A program made the translations under genes and the position numbers. This document shows positions 47,707 through 57,394 of a DNA stretch of 64,000 nt, in pieces; the stretch's first letter is position 1; every line of letters starts with the position of its first letter. Origin of the DNA: Brachypodium distachyon (Eukaryota > Streptophyta > Magnoliopsida > Poales > Poaceae); the NCBI RefSeq assembly GCF_000005505.3, contig NC_016131.3, forward strand, positions 46,361,355 to 46,425,354, written 5' to 3'. The notes under the pieces were generated by a model that worked only from the letters and a program-made list of their open reading frames with translations, was not told the origin of the DNA and searched no databases.

Positions 47707-48598
47707 TATTACGCGCTGAAAATGGAACAAAAGTTTGAGGTCACGAGTTCAAGTGCAGGCTGATGTTGTCATTGGTGTGTCATGCATCGTAAATTAAGCA
47801 GCAGACAACCCAAGCAAGCGACACAGTTGAGATTACGCACGGGTAACCAAGCAAGTACTGCTTCGATGCTGCAGCCATGTTTGTCAAGATACCGTGTGCC
47901 AACCAGTTCGGTAGCAGCATGTCAGTTTCGATTACGGAGTACAGAATACAGATACAGTGCATCTGTAAACAGAGTAGCTAGCTTCAGCCTGATCACAATC
48001 GCCTACATAAACAGCTTCGATCGTACTCAGACTCAGTAGCTGAACACTCGTCAGTCGTCAAGATGGCCACTTCACTGCTCGTGGCCGTGGCCGTGGCCGC
48101 GCTCCTCCTGTGCTCGTGTGCAATGTCTATCGTCGTCGGCTCGTCGCTCTCCGGTGGTGCAAGCGGCGACGTGGAGACGATGCAGAGCACGGCGGCAGCG
48201 GCAGAAGTCGACGATGGCTGGAGAGGTATGGCGAGGGGACTCGGGGGAGCGAGGTCGCTGGGGCAGAGAGTGCCGGAGAAGGCGCCGCCTCCTCCGAAGC
48301 CAAACAAGTATGCGGGGGCGAGGCCTTCACGGCCTCCGCCGCCTCCACCGCCTCCGTTTGTGCGCTTCGCCGGTACATGATCTTTTTTTTTTTGGAAAGT
48401 CGCCGGTAGATGATACTAGAGTTGGTCGATCCATGCGCTTTGACCTGTGTAAGTGTAACTCCGGTTCATTTTTGTGTCGCTGCAGGGCTGAATGTGCTCT
48501 GAAAGCTTTGTGTTGCTAGTTCTCTAAATTTCCAAATCAGGATCAAGTTAGCACTACTGTGTTGCATGAACGCCGAGTTGTTATCTTGTTAAAATAAT
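47707..48598 (+). repeat. Segmental duplication, copy B
   Basis: Direct repeat of 30839-31691. Its left edge abuts a Stowaway right terminus (GGACGGAGGGAG, then TA at 47707-47708). Compared with copy A it has a ~19-base insertion near 47955 and a ~33-base insertion after the stop region near 48378, the latter containing a T-run and a repeated CGCCGGTA. Confidence 0.9.
48063..48380 (+). CDS. Small secreted proline-rich protein B
   Basis: A 105-residue single-exon protein, close paralogue of the gene at 31192. It has an added Val-Ala pair in the signal peptide, a few substitutions in the spacer, and an identical C-terminal core (RSLGQRVPEKAPPPPKPNKY, then a Pro run). The last residues are FVRFAGT instead of YVRFAGR because of an insertion around the stop. 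The upstream ACATAAAC TATA-like element is conserved. Conservation of the coding frame in both copies argues that both are, or were recently, under selection. The function is unknown; a secreted peptide precursor or wall protein is inferred. Confidence 0.7.
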   Translation: MATSLLVAVAVAALLLCSCAMSIVVGSSLSGGASGDVETMQSTAAAAEVDDGWRGMARGLGGARSLGQRVPEKAPPPPKPNKYAGARPSRPPPPPPPPFVRFAGT

Positions 48599-48906
48599 GT
48601 TCAAATTTTGAATTTTTCCGACAATTTCGTAGAGCCCAACAACAAACTACACATATCACGTAAGGATAAGCGATTTGAATTTTTTATTAAAATCTGAAAG
48701 CCAAATGTCAAACGTATTAGAAATGTTATGGGTTGGTTTAACACCGAAGGCAACAAAATATGTGTAAAAAAAAAGCAACAAAATGGCCTGCCAAACTAAA
48801 TGACGCACCATTCCTGAAGAAAAAAGACTAAACGACGCACCATGGGGCAATCAATACTTTTATCCCCATTCCACGTAAATTGACCAGATGGGTGTAAATC
48901 TCAGTT

Positions 48907-50039
48907 GAGGAAAAAAATTTTGACCCGAACTACGGCGGGCCGAGGCCAGCTTGCACAACTTTATTAAACCAAACGAAAATTTACAAAGGAATTTACAAGG
49001 GGCGGAGAAGGAGATTACAAGTTACAGGTGAGATGTAAGATGCGCGAACATGAGACCCCAGTCAGTTACAATTGATTTCTTAGCTGAGGATGAACATCGG
49101 AGGGACCATAACGTGATATCGGAGGAGCATCTTTGGGCCACAACATGCGGCTCTTCCATAATGTTGTTAAAGACAAGAGCATTTCTTCTTTTCCAGATCT
49201 TCCAAAGAACCGAGATGATAACCGTGGCATGCACCTTGTCGTTAGGCCTATGAACTAGCAAATCCTGAATGCGGAAGCAAGATCCAATGTTAGGGTGAAC
49301 TGACTGAAGAGCATCCCACAAGGGCCGAATGGACTCGCAGTGAAGTAGCATATGGGTAGCCGTTTCGTCGAGGTCGTAGAAGGGGCATTTTGCGGAGGCC
49401 GCTAGTCCGCGTCTGAAGCGCTTGTCGTTGGAGAAGAGGCGGTTCTTGTTTGCAAGCCAGAGGAAGATCTGACACTTGTTGGTGGCAAAGTTATTCCAAA
49501 TGGCCGGAGCCGCCCGGTCATCAGCCGAAGGGGCGAAGGCCGCTGAGTATGCAGAACTTGTGGATAGTCTTACCGTCCAATCGCCCAACACGCACGTCGA
49601 CGGCCTGCAAATTCAAGACAAGAGTAGAAACCAAAATCTGCAAATCGCCAAGTTCATTGAGGGCCATGTTCGACAACCGAGGACGGAACGTAGAGAGGCT
49701 GGCAAGCGAAGAAATGGCCGAGGAGACAGAAATGTTAGGCCTCAAGGAGTGCGAGAATAAGGCCGGGAAGCAGGATGCAAGGGTCTCCTGCCCAATCCAA
49801 AGGTCAAGCTAGAAGGCGGTGGAAACCCCGTTACCAACCGTGACCTTGGAGATCGACCTAAGGAGATTGAGACCACGAGCAATGTCATTCCAAACCGTAG
49901 AGTCAAGAGAGTTTACATCCCCAAGGTCGCGGAAGAGGGACCAACCATAAGAGGCGAAAAAGCGCTGTGCCAAGGCGCGGAACCAGGAGAGGGACTTTAA
50001 GCAGGTGTTTCATAAGAAGACAGGAGTTGAGAAAAAATT
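48907..50039 (-). mobile_element. LINE 3' fragment flanked by a long direct repeat
   Basis: Read right to left, a 189-codon frame (49591-49022) resembles the C-terminal zf-RVT region of plant LINEs (KCPFYDLDETATHMLLHC, then VLWKIWKRRNALVFN). One expected Cys is Tyr. The upstream part to ~50035 is broken. The block is bordered by two copies of a ~41-base sequence containing GACCAGATGGGTGTAAATCT at 48864-48905 and 50040-50084, longer than typical LINE target duplications. Confidence 0.8.
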
Positions 50040-50717
50040 CCCATTCCTTTCGCCGTAAATGACCAGATGGGTGTAAATCTCAGTGGGAAATAATGACATC
50101 AGGCACTAAGCTGGAGGGTTGGTTAATTAATTAATGAAAAAGAGTGGTGCGTACCTACCGGCTACCTGAAATTGCGAGCTCGGTGACTTGAACTCGGCCT
50201 CTCAAAAAACAAAACAAAAAGGAACAAGCCTCGGTCCGCATAATTCATTGCGGAACACATCGATCTTGTCGTTAGTGTGGACATCCAACAGCTTCTCGCA
50301 TAAGTCGGTCCATGCCACTAGCTTCGCACGAGTCGGTTTTTGAGTTTTGTATCTTGGTGGGACTCGATATGAAGTGATCAGTTTAGGGCATCTCAAATGG
50401 CCGTTACTAATTCTCTTTTTTTAATATGTTTTTTTACTCACTTCTCTTTCTTAATGGACCCTGTATGTCATCCTCTTCCATGTCTTGGTATCTGCGTAGA
50501 GACGGTTACTCATTCAAGTAACCACTATCTCTTTATTATATTAAGATCTTATTCTCATTGGTCTAATATTCCATGGTACCCGTGTAGCAACCATTGTTGA
50601 AGATGTCTTTACTGGCAATCGAACCAAACAAAGCCTACTGCTATGTACCCTTGTTAACGAAACAAGTCAGTAGACTTGAGAGTGCTCGACCTGGAACGTC
50701 GGCCAAATTTCGCTAAA

Positions 50718-50981
50718 GCTAGTCATAGTGGGAGTAACAAATGTGGTAACTAAAATGCCAACTAAGCAATTTTGATGATGCGTCATGTTATTAATGAGGA
50801 AAGAGAGGTTTGTGGTAACTAGATATGTTACCATAACATCACACAAATTAAAACAAGATGAGTCTACAACCTAATAATAAATGACACAATGTATGACTCA
50901 TATATATGTTACTATCACTATAGTAACTTGAACTACTAACGCATACGTGTTAGTAATCTAAGTTACTTCGCAGTAGCAGGT
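50718..50981. mobile_element. MITE, second copy of the 43679 family
   Basis: Starts GCTAGTCATAGTGGGAGTAA and shares TGTTATTAATGAGG, GTTACCATAACATCACACAA and other blocks with 43679-43953 in reverse orientation. Its right end is degenerate. Confidence 0.7.
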
Positions 50982-51718
50982 CATGGTCGAGCTCGTGCGG
51001 ATGGTCGATGGCATGCATATGCATGCATGCTATGCATGCTCCCGATCGACAGGAGACAGCGCATCTCGTGAATCGAGATCCGCCAAGTCGGCAGTATACA
51101 ACTCTCTGAATTCTGGATCGCGCACCCTACGTGCTATACTACACTAATTTTGGCCACGAACTCGGCCCCGTCCCCCCCAACGCATGAATGCATGGTTAAT
51201 TAACTGTCGTGAAGCTAGCAAAGTCCACGATAACAAGACAGTGCTGCTGCTGCTACCAGCCTACTAGTACTATACTTCGCACGCGATCAGGTATTCAGGT
51301 TCCGTTCTATACTCTATTTGCACAGGCACACACACGCACGATCGATATGCTTAGCTTCATCACGCAACCGTTCATGCACTTTGTCTGTATATGGTGTCCC
51401 CAATCTATGTAGACTTCATATAAATTTAGGTTTATGCTTTGTCAAATTTGCCCCCTTACAAAACTGGTATAGGACAATTGGTGCCCACAAAAAACAAAAT
51501 ACTAGGACTCTAGGAGTACTTAAGAACAGCCAGAGTCGAACTATGATGCAAACATCGCAGTTATCCAGCCGCGCGCAATTAGAAAAGTGCAGCACGAGCT
51601 GCAACCAGCGCAGGTTAACGACGCACACTAAACCGCTGGCAAGCAGGGGGTGCCAATCTGCTGGATTCCAGATCAGATCACTGGCGGTTCGACCAGACCT
51701 CATGGATCACGCCCATGC

Positions 51719-51725
51719 TATAAAC
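51719..51725 (+). promoter_or_regulatory. Candidate TATA box of small secreted protein C
   Basis: TATAAAC lies 169 bases before the start codon, within the part of the promoter that is similar in the tandem copy D. Confidence 0.5.
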
Positions 51726-51893
51726 ACCAGCACAGCGCGACGGGGTTGACGATCGAGGATTTGACACGGCGCCCTTCCGGCCAGCTAGCTCCCAAACCAC
51801 TATAGCTTACATTACATTAATTCGCTGTTCAGTAAGTTGAGAGCAGAGAAGAAGTACGTCGACCGTCGTCGTCCAAGACGGCGGCGGCGGCAC

Positions 51894-52172
51894 ATGGATC
51901 GCGGGGCTGCGTTCGCCTGCTGGTTGCTCGTGGCCGGGCTCCTGCTGGGTTCTTGCACGAACAGGGCATGCTCCTCGCGTCTCCTTCTAGCAGCTGATGA
52001 AGCTCGAGAAGCAGCTAGTTCTGATGGCGGTGCGAAGGCACGGGTCGACGGCGGCGGCGTTGGCAAGCAGGCTGTGCCGCGGCGGTCTTTGTTGGGGCTG
52101 AGAGTGACATCGCCGCCGTCGCCCGTGCCGAACGCGCCGAGGTCCAATGCGGCGCCGGGCCCCCCGCAATAG
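51894..52172 (+). CDS. Small secreted protein C (PPSPVPN motif)
   Basis: A single-exon protein of 92 residues. It begins MDRGAAFACWLLVAGLLLGS, a signal peptide with expected cleavage near ACSSRL. A charged spacer follows (ADEAREAASSDGGAKARVDG), then RRSLLGLRV and the C-terminal TSPPSPVPNAPRS ending APGPPQ. The tandem paralogue at 54085 keeps CSSRLLL and the C-terminal motif while the middle differs, the pattern expected of secreted peptide precursors cut down to a conserved C-terminal peptide. The PPSPxP core recalls IDA/PIP-type proline-rich peptides but lacks their usual ends, so the family is not assigned. An in-frame upstream start is not needed. Confidence 0.65.
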   Translation: MDRGAAFACWLLVAGLLLGSCTNRACSSRLLLAADEAREAASSDGGAKARVDGGGVGKQAVPRRSLLGLRVTSPPSPVPNAPRSNAAPGPPQ

Positions 52173-52300
52173 AATCCATCTTCTCCGGCTCTGCATCCTG
52201 CAAAGCAAAATCCTTGTTCTACGGCGCACGTACGGTTTTTGCTGTGCGGCGTCGCCCTCGACGGTGGTGCGCGCCGGACCATTCCCTGTTTCATCATTCA

Positions 52301-53022
52301 TGATCATATATAAGTTGTGTTATATACGAACTTACGATGTTCTGGATAGATTACCTTTTGCAAAACCGTCCTCTTGATGAGGTGTGTGCACCGTGCGCTT
52401 GTGCAGTGGTGTCGTTGGACGACGACTGGACCGACATTACGATTGTTCACTGTAGACTCTCGAATCATTCCCCGTTTTGGATTTGATTTCTTGTACAATA
52501 CAAAAGTTGATGAAGTACTTTGTGTGCAGTTGGGTAGTTTGCAGTTTTGCACTTTGTTTTTCCCCAGAATTGAGCTTGGTTATTTTTGGGCATCTTTAGG
52601 TCTAGAAACGTGCAATGGGGGTAGTTTGCACGTTCTGAAGCCCAAAGTCACCCATAATTGTTTGGTACATTAAGAGGAAGGGCATACGTTTTTGCCCAGG
52701 CTCCACTGACTGGCTAGCTCCGCCACTGGCAAAAGATGAGCATTATGAAAAAAAAAACATTGCACAGTATTCTGGATGGACACAACGACCCAGGAAAGTT
52801 GGTAGTAAAAATTGTTTTTAGGGCCTATTTGATTTAAACTATTTTCACAAGTTTTCTTGTGGATTAAAATCCTTCGTATTTTTTCACAACTGGGAAACAA
52901 TTTTCAGCGAAAACCAGGAAAAAAAATACAAAACCCCCGGAGATGGACACAGAAATTAGTCACTTATCTACGAGACATCGACCGACGTCGTGCCGGCCAA
53001 ATGTGTTCAGGGTCACCTCTCA
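52301..53022. other. Spacer between tandem units
   Basis: About 720 bases without a gene, including an old transposon-like stretch near 52680-52740 (GCTAGCTCCGCCACTGG). Nothing else was recognised. Confidence 0.4.
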
Positions 53023-53933
53023 GTTGGCAGGTCATGATCGAGCGAACGCTCGTGCGGATGTTGTTGTAGCTGGCAAAGCCTGGCATGCACCCGGCAGATA
53101 AACCAACCGTGTAGTATTCGTGTAACATATCTCTGTGGACATTGATCCCCTGCCCGCGGGCTGCGGTTGCACGCTTGCTGAGCACTGCTACCGTATGAGC
53201 AGACAGCACAGCTCCGTCGAGATCCGGCAAACAGGCCACACGCAACTCTCTCTCAGCGGCCAGAGTTGATGACCCCAATGTAAGCGAATTTAAGCTAGAT
53301 CACGAGTGACATTAGAATAACACGCGATTAAACTTATCCTGATGCCAAGGTCCATGCTACTGTACTCCAATTATATTGCTCCTCGAACCTCGATTTGGTT
53401 AGTTAATTTGTAGCTAAATAGCTCTACGATTAACTAGTGTTCATGGAGCTGGAGTAGCTTTGTTTTAACGATATTCATATGCACTTTTTGTCCATGTGTG
53501 GCGCCAGCCAACAACGTACAGCTGGATCGATTCGAGATAATACGGTCTGTATGGCCCTTCGAGATAATACGGTCTGTATATACATGCATGCAGATGCAGG
53601 CATTTCATATGCATTGCAACGACAAGCAGGTAGTGTTTCAAGGTCGACCTAGGCGACCGAGCTGGGTGTTGGATTAATCAAAGATGCGCGCGCCCAGGTC
53701 AAACGATGGATGCATCCAATGTCACCAGCAAGCCAGAAGCGAGCGCAAATTGCAATTAGAAAACCCCCTCGCACGGCTACACGAGCTGCAATTAGCACGG
53801 CTTAAGATGCACTTGAAGTCCTAAACCGGTGGCAGCTCGAGCTTGCAGTTCCAACTTCCAAACTAGTCCCAATCTGCCGCTGGATTCCAGATAGACGGTT
53901 TGGCACTCGTGGCCACGGGCTCGATGCTTCGTC

Positions 53934-53940
53934 TATATAT
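53934..53940 (+). promoter_or_regulatory. Candidate TATA box of small secreted protein D
   Basis: TATATAT lies 151 bases before the start codon at 54085, at nearly the same spacing as in unit C. Confidence 0.5.
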
Positions 53941-54084
53941 TCAGCTCTCTGGTTGACGAGCATTTGACACACATCTCTGGGAAATACGCTTCCTTCCTCC
54001 ATGAGCTCCCAGAAAATCTAGCTAGCTGCTATTCGAGGTTCAGACATTAGTTAGAGCAGCCGCTCGTCGTTGTCGAATACCACC

Positions 54085-54430
54085 ATGGATCGGAGAGCGT
54101 TGGCCTGGTTGCTGCTCGTCCTGCTGGGTTCTTGCACGATCCCTGCAGCATGCTCCTCGCGTCTGCTCCTTCCAGGTGCGTAATAACTGAAGAAACACTG
54201 AACCCTGCCTGCCTCTTTTGCGCTGTTTGGCCTTCTTTGAGCTGCAGTTTATGATGAACTCAGGGGATTGTGCAGTGTCGGATGGCAGCGTGGAGCCGGT
54301 ACGGGGCGAGAGGGCGGCCGGGGGGACGATGCGGTCTCTGCTGAGGACGACGTCGTGGCCGCCGTCGCCGGTGCCGAACACGCCGAAGTCCAGCGTGGCG
54401 CCGGGTACTCCCCCGTCGCTGTTGGCGTAG
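54085..54430 (+). CDS. Small secreted protein D (PPSPVPN motif)
   Basis: Exons 54085-54175 and 54276-54430 join to 81 residues. The signal peptide is MDRRALAWLLLVLLGS followed by CSSRLLLP. Exon 2 encodes a short spacer, MRSLLRTTS, then WPPSPVPNTPKSS and APGTPPSLLA. The 100-base intron has donor G/GTGCGT and acceptor GTGCAG, and restores the frame into the conserved C-terminal block. The tandem relative C is intronless at this point and reads through a homologous spacer. An unspliced transcript would stop within two codons after the donor. The role is unknown; the conserved C-terminal end suggests a mature secreted peptide. Confidence 0.6.
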
Positions 54431-54708
54431 CGGAGTCAGAGAGCCGGCCGGCCGATCGACCTATATGCCTTCTTCCTCCGAGATCCCGTCGTGTCCGCTC
54501 GATCCTGTACATGCTCTGCTCTGCTCTCTGTGACAACCGTTGCAGACAAGATACGGTCGACCACTGTTGTTGATCACCTCTGCTACACTGTTGTTGATCA
54601 TCTCTGCTGCGTACCGTTGCCTCGACGTTGGTGTGTTGTCATGTGAAATGCTATTTTCCTTCGTTCACCAAACTTTGGAAGGTTAAAATGGACTACTAAA
54701 AGTTCTTA

Positions 54709-56368
54709 CTCTTTCCGTCTAACGAAGAATGTGTCAAATTTGACTAATTCTTTTTTCGAACCAGAGTCCAGAGGACTCAATCCATTGATTAAAAAGAATA
54801 GAGTTGTCCAACTAATTAACGGAAAACCGGGTAAAAACCGTAACAAATCCCGTAGCACCGTCATGGAACATGACCGCGCCAAGGACCACACTGTCCGACC
54901 TGGCCACCCACACTCACTCAACGCACACTGCAAGAGGAAAAATTGCCGTCGAGGTTGCACACAAAAGTCATCGTCATCACACAAACACTCCTCCTGAGCT
55001 GGCGACTCCGACTCCCCCCACCAACATCCAAGAACGGAGAATCTTTCTCTGTAGGCACCGAAGCTCGCGTCGGCCCATGCCAAACAGTCGGCCACCCTCG
55101 TTAGCTAACAAAAGACGCCGATTCTGATGGCGAGCTTCAGAGCGGCAATATGCAAGGCCTGCGCCGAACAGGGAACCTAGGGATCAGACCACCTCTCACC
55201 AAGTCATCGTCATCACGCATCACTCCTCTGAGCTGGCGACTCCGACTCCCCAACGAAGAAGCAAAACCAACCCTAGAAATCCAACGGACACGTCGAAAGA
55301 CCGACAACCAGAACCATCGCCACAGCCCAACCTCCGCTCAACACCGTCATCGATGCCACAAAAGCCGCCAACGGACTCCTAGTAGACAAGCCACCCACAA
55401 TCACTGGACCCATGGCAGGTGCGAACTCCAAAATCGATGCCACCAAGGAGGGATGCGACGCAAAGAGCGTTGCCATCGCTCGATCCAACACTGGATCTCA
55501 GGTTTCCCTCGGAGCCCACTCAGTGAGAGCAGCAAGGCCGAAACAACGATGCCTTCAAGAAGGTAACGACGCCCACGGACATCGCCATCGTTGGCCCCAG
55601 CAAAGGCCAGAGCACGGCTTTCACCGAGCCTATGCCACTCTCCACCTCGCACACGCGGACAACCGACCTGCAAGATCCAACGCTACGCACACCGACGAAG
55701 GAGTAGCGCCAGAAGCACATGGAGCCTGCCATTCGCCACCGCGTCACTGCCGACCACCAAAACTGCAGCACCGCCGCCGCATCCAGACTCCAGATCCAGC
55801 CGAAGCCGACCCAAGTCCAGCCGCAGGGAGGCAGCCGCGCCGCCCCAGCCTCGCCGTCTGCCGTTGCGCCGCAAGGACAGCCTGCCGCCGGGTCGCCCAA
55901 AGGAGCCCCCTCGCTGCTGGCTACCGCGAGCGCCCCCTCTGCGCCGCCAACCGCCGCCGCAGGCCCATCCGCTGCCCGCGCCGCGCCACCTCCGCCGCAC
56001 GCCCACGCGCCGCTGGCCACCGCCGCCATCAGCCCTCGCGCGTGGCCCCGCGCCACACGAGATCCGCCCGCAAGAGCCACTGGAAAAGGCCCCACCACCG
56101 CCGTCCGCCGGGCGGGCTTTGCCCGCCGGCTTCCTCCGACGATGGCGAGGGGAGACGAGGACCCGGGGGGAAGGGGACGGCGGCGGCTAGGGTTTCGCCC
56201 GAGCCGCCCCCGAGAGCGACGCGGGCGCAGGGGCGCAGGAGCTATCTACGCAGAGCTCATGTGAAGTTGGTTTTTTTGACTAAATTTGAATGCATCTATA
56301 CAGTAAGTCATGTCTAGATACATTCCAATTTTAACAAACTTGAGACATCTTTTGTTGGACGGAGGGAG
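54709..56368. mobile_element. Stowaway MITE split by a later insertion
   Basis: Left part 54709-54747 begins CTCTTTCCGTCTAACGAAG. Right part 56275-56368 ends GTTGGACGGAGGGAG. TA flanks both outer ends (54707-54708, 56369-56370). Without the intervening 1.5 kb the two parts form a normal ~124-bp Stowaway with matched inverted ends. Confidence 0.8.
54748..56274 (-). mobile_element. Non-LTR retroelement-like insertion, nested
   Basis: A ~1.5-kb GC-rich sequence is inserted in a Stowaway and flanked by TTTGACTAA (54739-54747 and 56275-56283). Oriented on the minus strand, it ends in an A-rich tail (TTCGAAAAAAGAATTAG) preceded by AATGGATTGAGTCCTC, as in LINE-derived non-autonomous elements. Long frames on both strands in the GC-rich head have no recognised domain. 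An internal direct repeat (GAGCTGGCGACTCCGACTCC at about 54997 and 55230) is present. Confidence 0.65.
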
Positions 56369-56502
56369 TACATTTTTTGGAATGAATGAAGTAGTTGCAT
56401 AGGATGTCATGGAGAACAGGGGTCATCCACCTCGTGCAGGTGCCGCGAAAACCGTTGTAACTCGTAAGTGTCCACTTCGATCTTACTGTGAAAATACTAC
56501 TC

Positions 56503-56604
56503 CTCCCTCAGTCCCATATTAAGTGACTCAAGTTTGTGTATCTATATAATAAAATACGTCTAGATACATGTAATAAAAAGTCACTTAATATGGGACAAAG
56601 GGAG
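56503..56604. mobile_element. Stowaway MITE
   Basis: Left arm CTCCCTCAGTCCCATATTAA pairs with right arm TTAATATGGGACAAAGGGAG. The right side is followed by TA and the left flank is slightly disturbed. Confidence 0.8.
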
Positions 56605-56808
56605 TATATAATCATATCGCTGACGATTCTAAAAACAAAAGGTCACCGTGGCATGGCACGGGATATGACCAAGGAGATTTCCAAATACGAAAACCACTTT
56701 AGAGATCCAAATGAATGTATGCGTACATTTGAAGTTTCAGGTTCCTGAAGACTAAAATTGAACCTTCCCAAATTTCCCAATTGGAATAGAAACTAAAATG
56801 AATGTAAG

Positions 56809-57093
56809 GGGGCCGTTTGCTGTGCAATCACCTCATTAATGCAATCGTGCAATCAAATTAGCGTTAACAATCCGATCTGCTGCCTGCGGCTACGATTCTC
56901 ACGCGGAGATCCCACCTCCAGTTCATTTGCTCTTTGCGAAAAGCCCCTCCCACCGAGGCTTCCCTTTTGTGAAAAACCCCCTCAGTCTATCTCCTCCATC
57001 TTCTTCTCCAGCCTAATCATTTCTTTCCCAAACAGAACGATCTTCTAGGTCGTGCTCGATGCACCGCCGCCCGCCCGCCCGAGACATTGGTTT
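56809..57093 (+). repeat. MULE left terminal inverted repeat
   Basis: Pairs with 60544-60826. The match runs through CAGATCGGATTGTTAAC-type, CTTTGCGAAAAGCCC and CCGCCCGCCCGAGAC segments. It probably carries the transposase promoter. Confidence 0.88.
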
Positions 57094-57394
57094 CATCCGT
57101 GCGTCCACTGCCGGCAAGAGATGCGCATATCTTGCACGATTAAGGGCCACTGAACGTCACGGCATCCCGTGCTGCCATCTTCTGTCCCTGTCTCTGCCCC
57201 GTCTCTGTAGGAGAACTCAATTAACAATCTGCGATACTCTCTCAGGTAACAACACAATGATCAATGCATGCATAGTGATTCAAACTCACAAGATCAGTGT
57301 TGTGGAGACTATATCCACCAGGCACTGTGAGATTTGATTCACTTATGAATTTTACCTTCTGCACAAGCTAATGGTCAAAACAGCCCTGCAGATT

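Larger units (their letters stand above)
50982..52300 (+). repeat. Tandem duplication, unit C
   Basis: Blocks of this region recur about 2.1 kb downstream (53023-54570): AGGTCATGxTCGAGC with CTCGTGCGGATG, CTGGATTCCAGAT, CACGAGCTGCAA and the small-protein coding region. Divergence is considerable, so the duplication is older than the A/B pair. Confidence 0.6.
53023..54570 (+). repeat. Tandem duplication, unit D
   Basis: Diverged second copy of 50982-52300, starting near GGCAGGTCATGATCGAGC and including promoter, coding and downstream parts of small secreted protein D. Confidence 0.6.

Noticed and set aside
55412..56317. Large open frames (up to 301 codons) on both strands at 55.4-56.3 kb
   Set aside because: They lie in the GC-rich head of a retroelement-like insertion, overlap in several frames and show no domain; treated as part of the mobile element.
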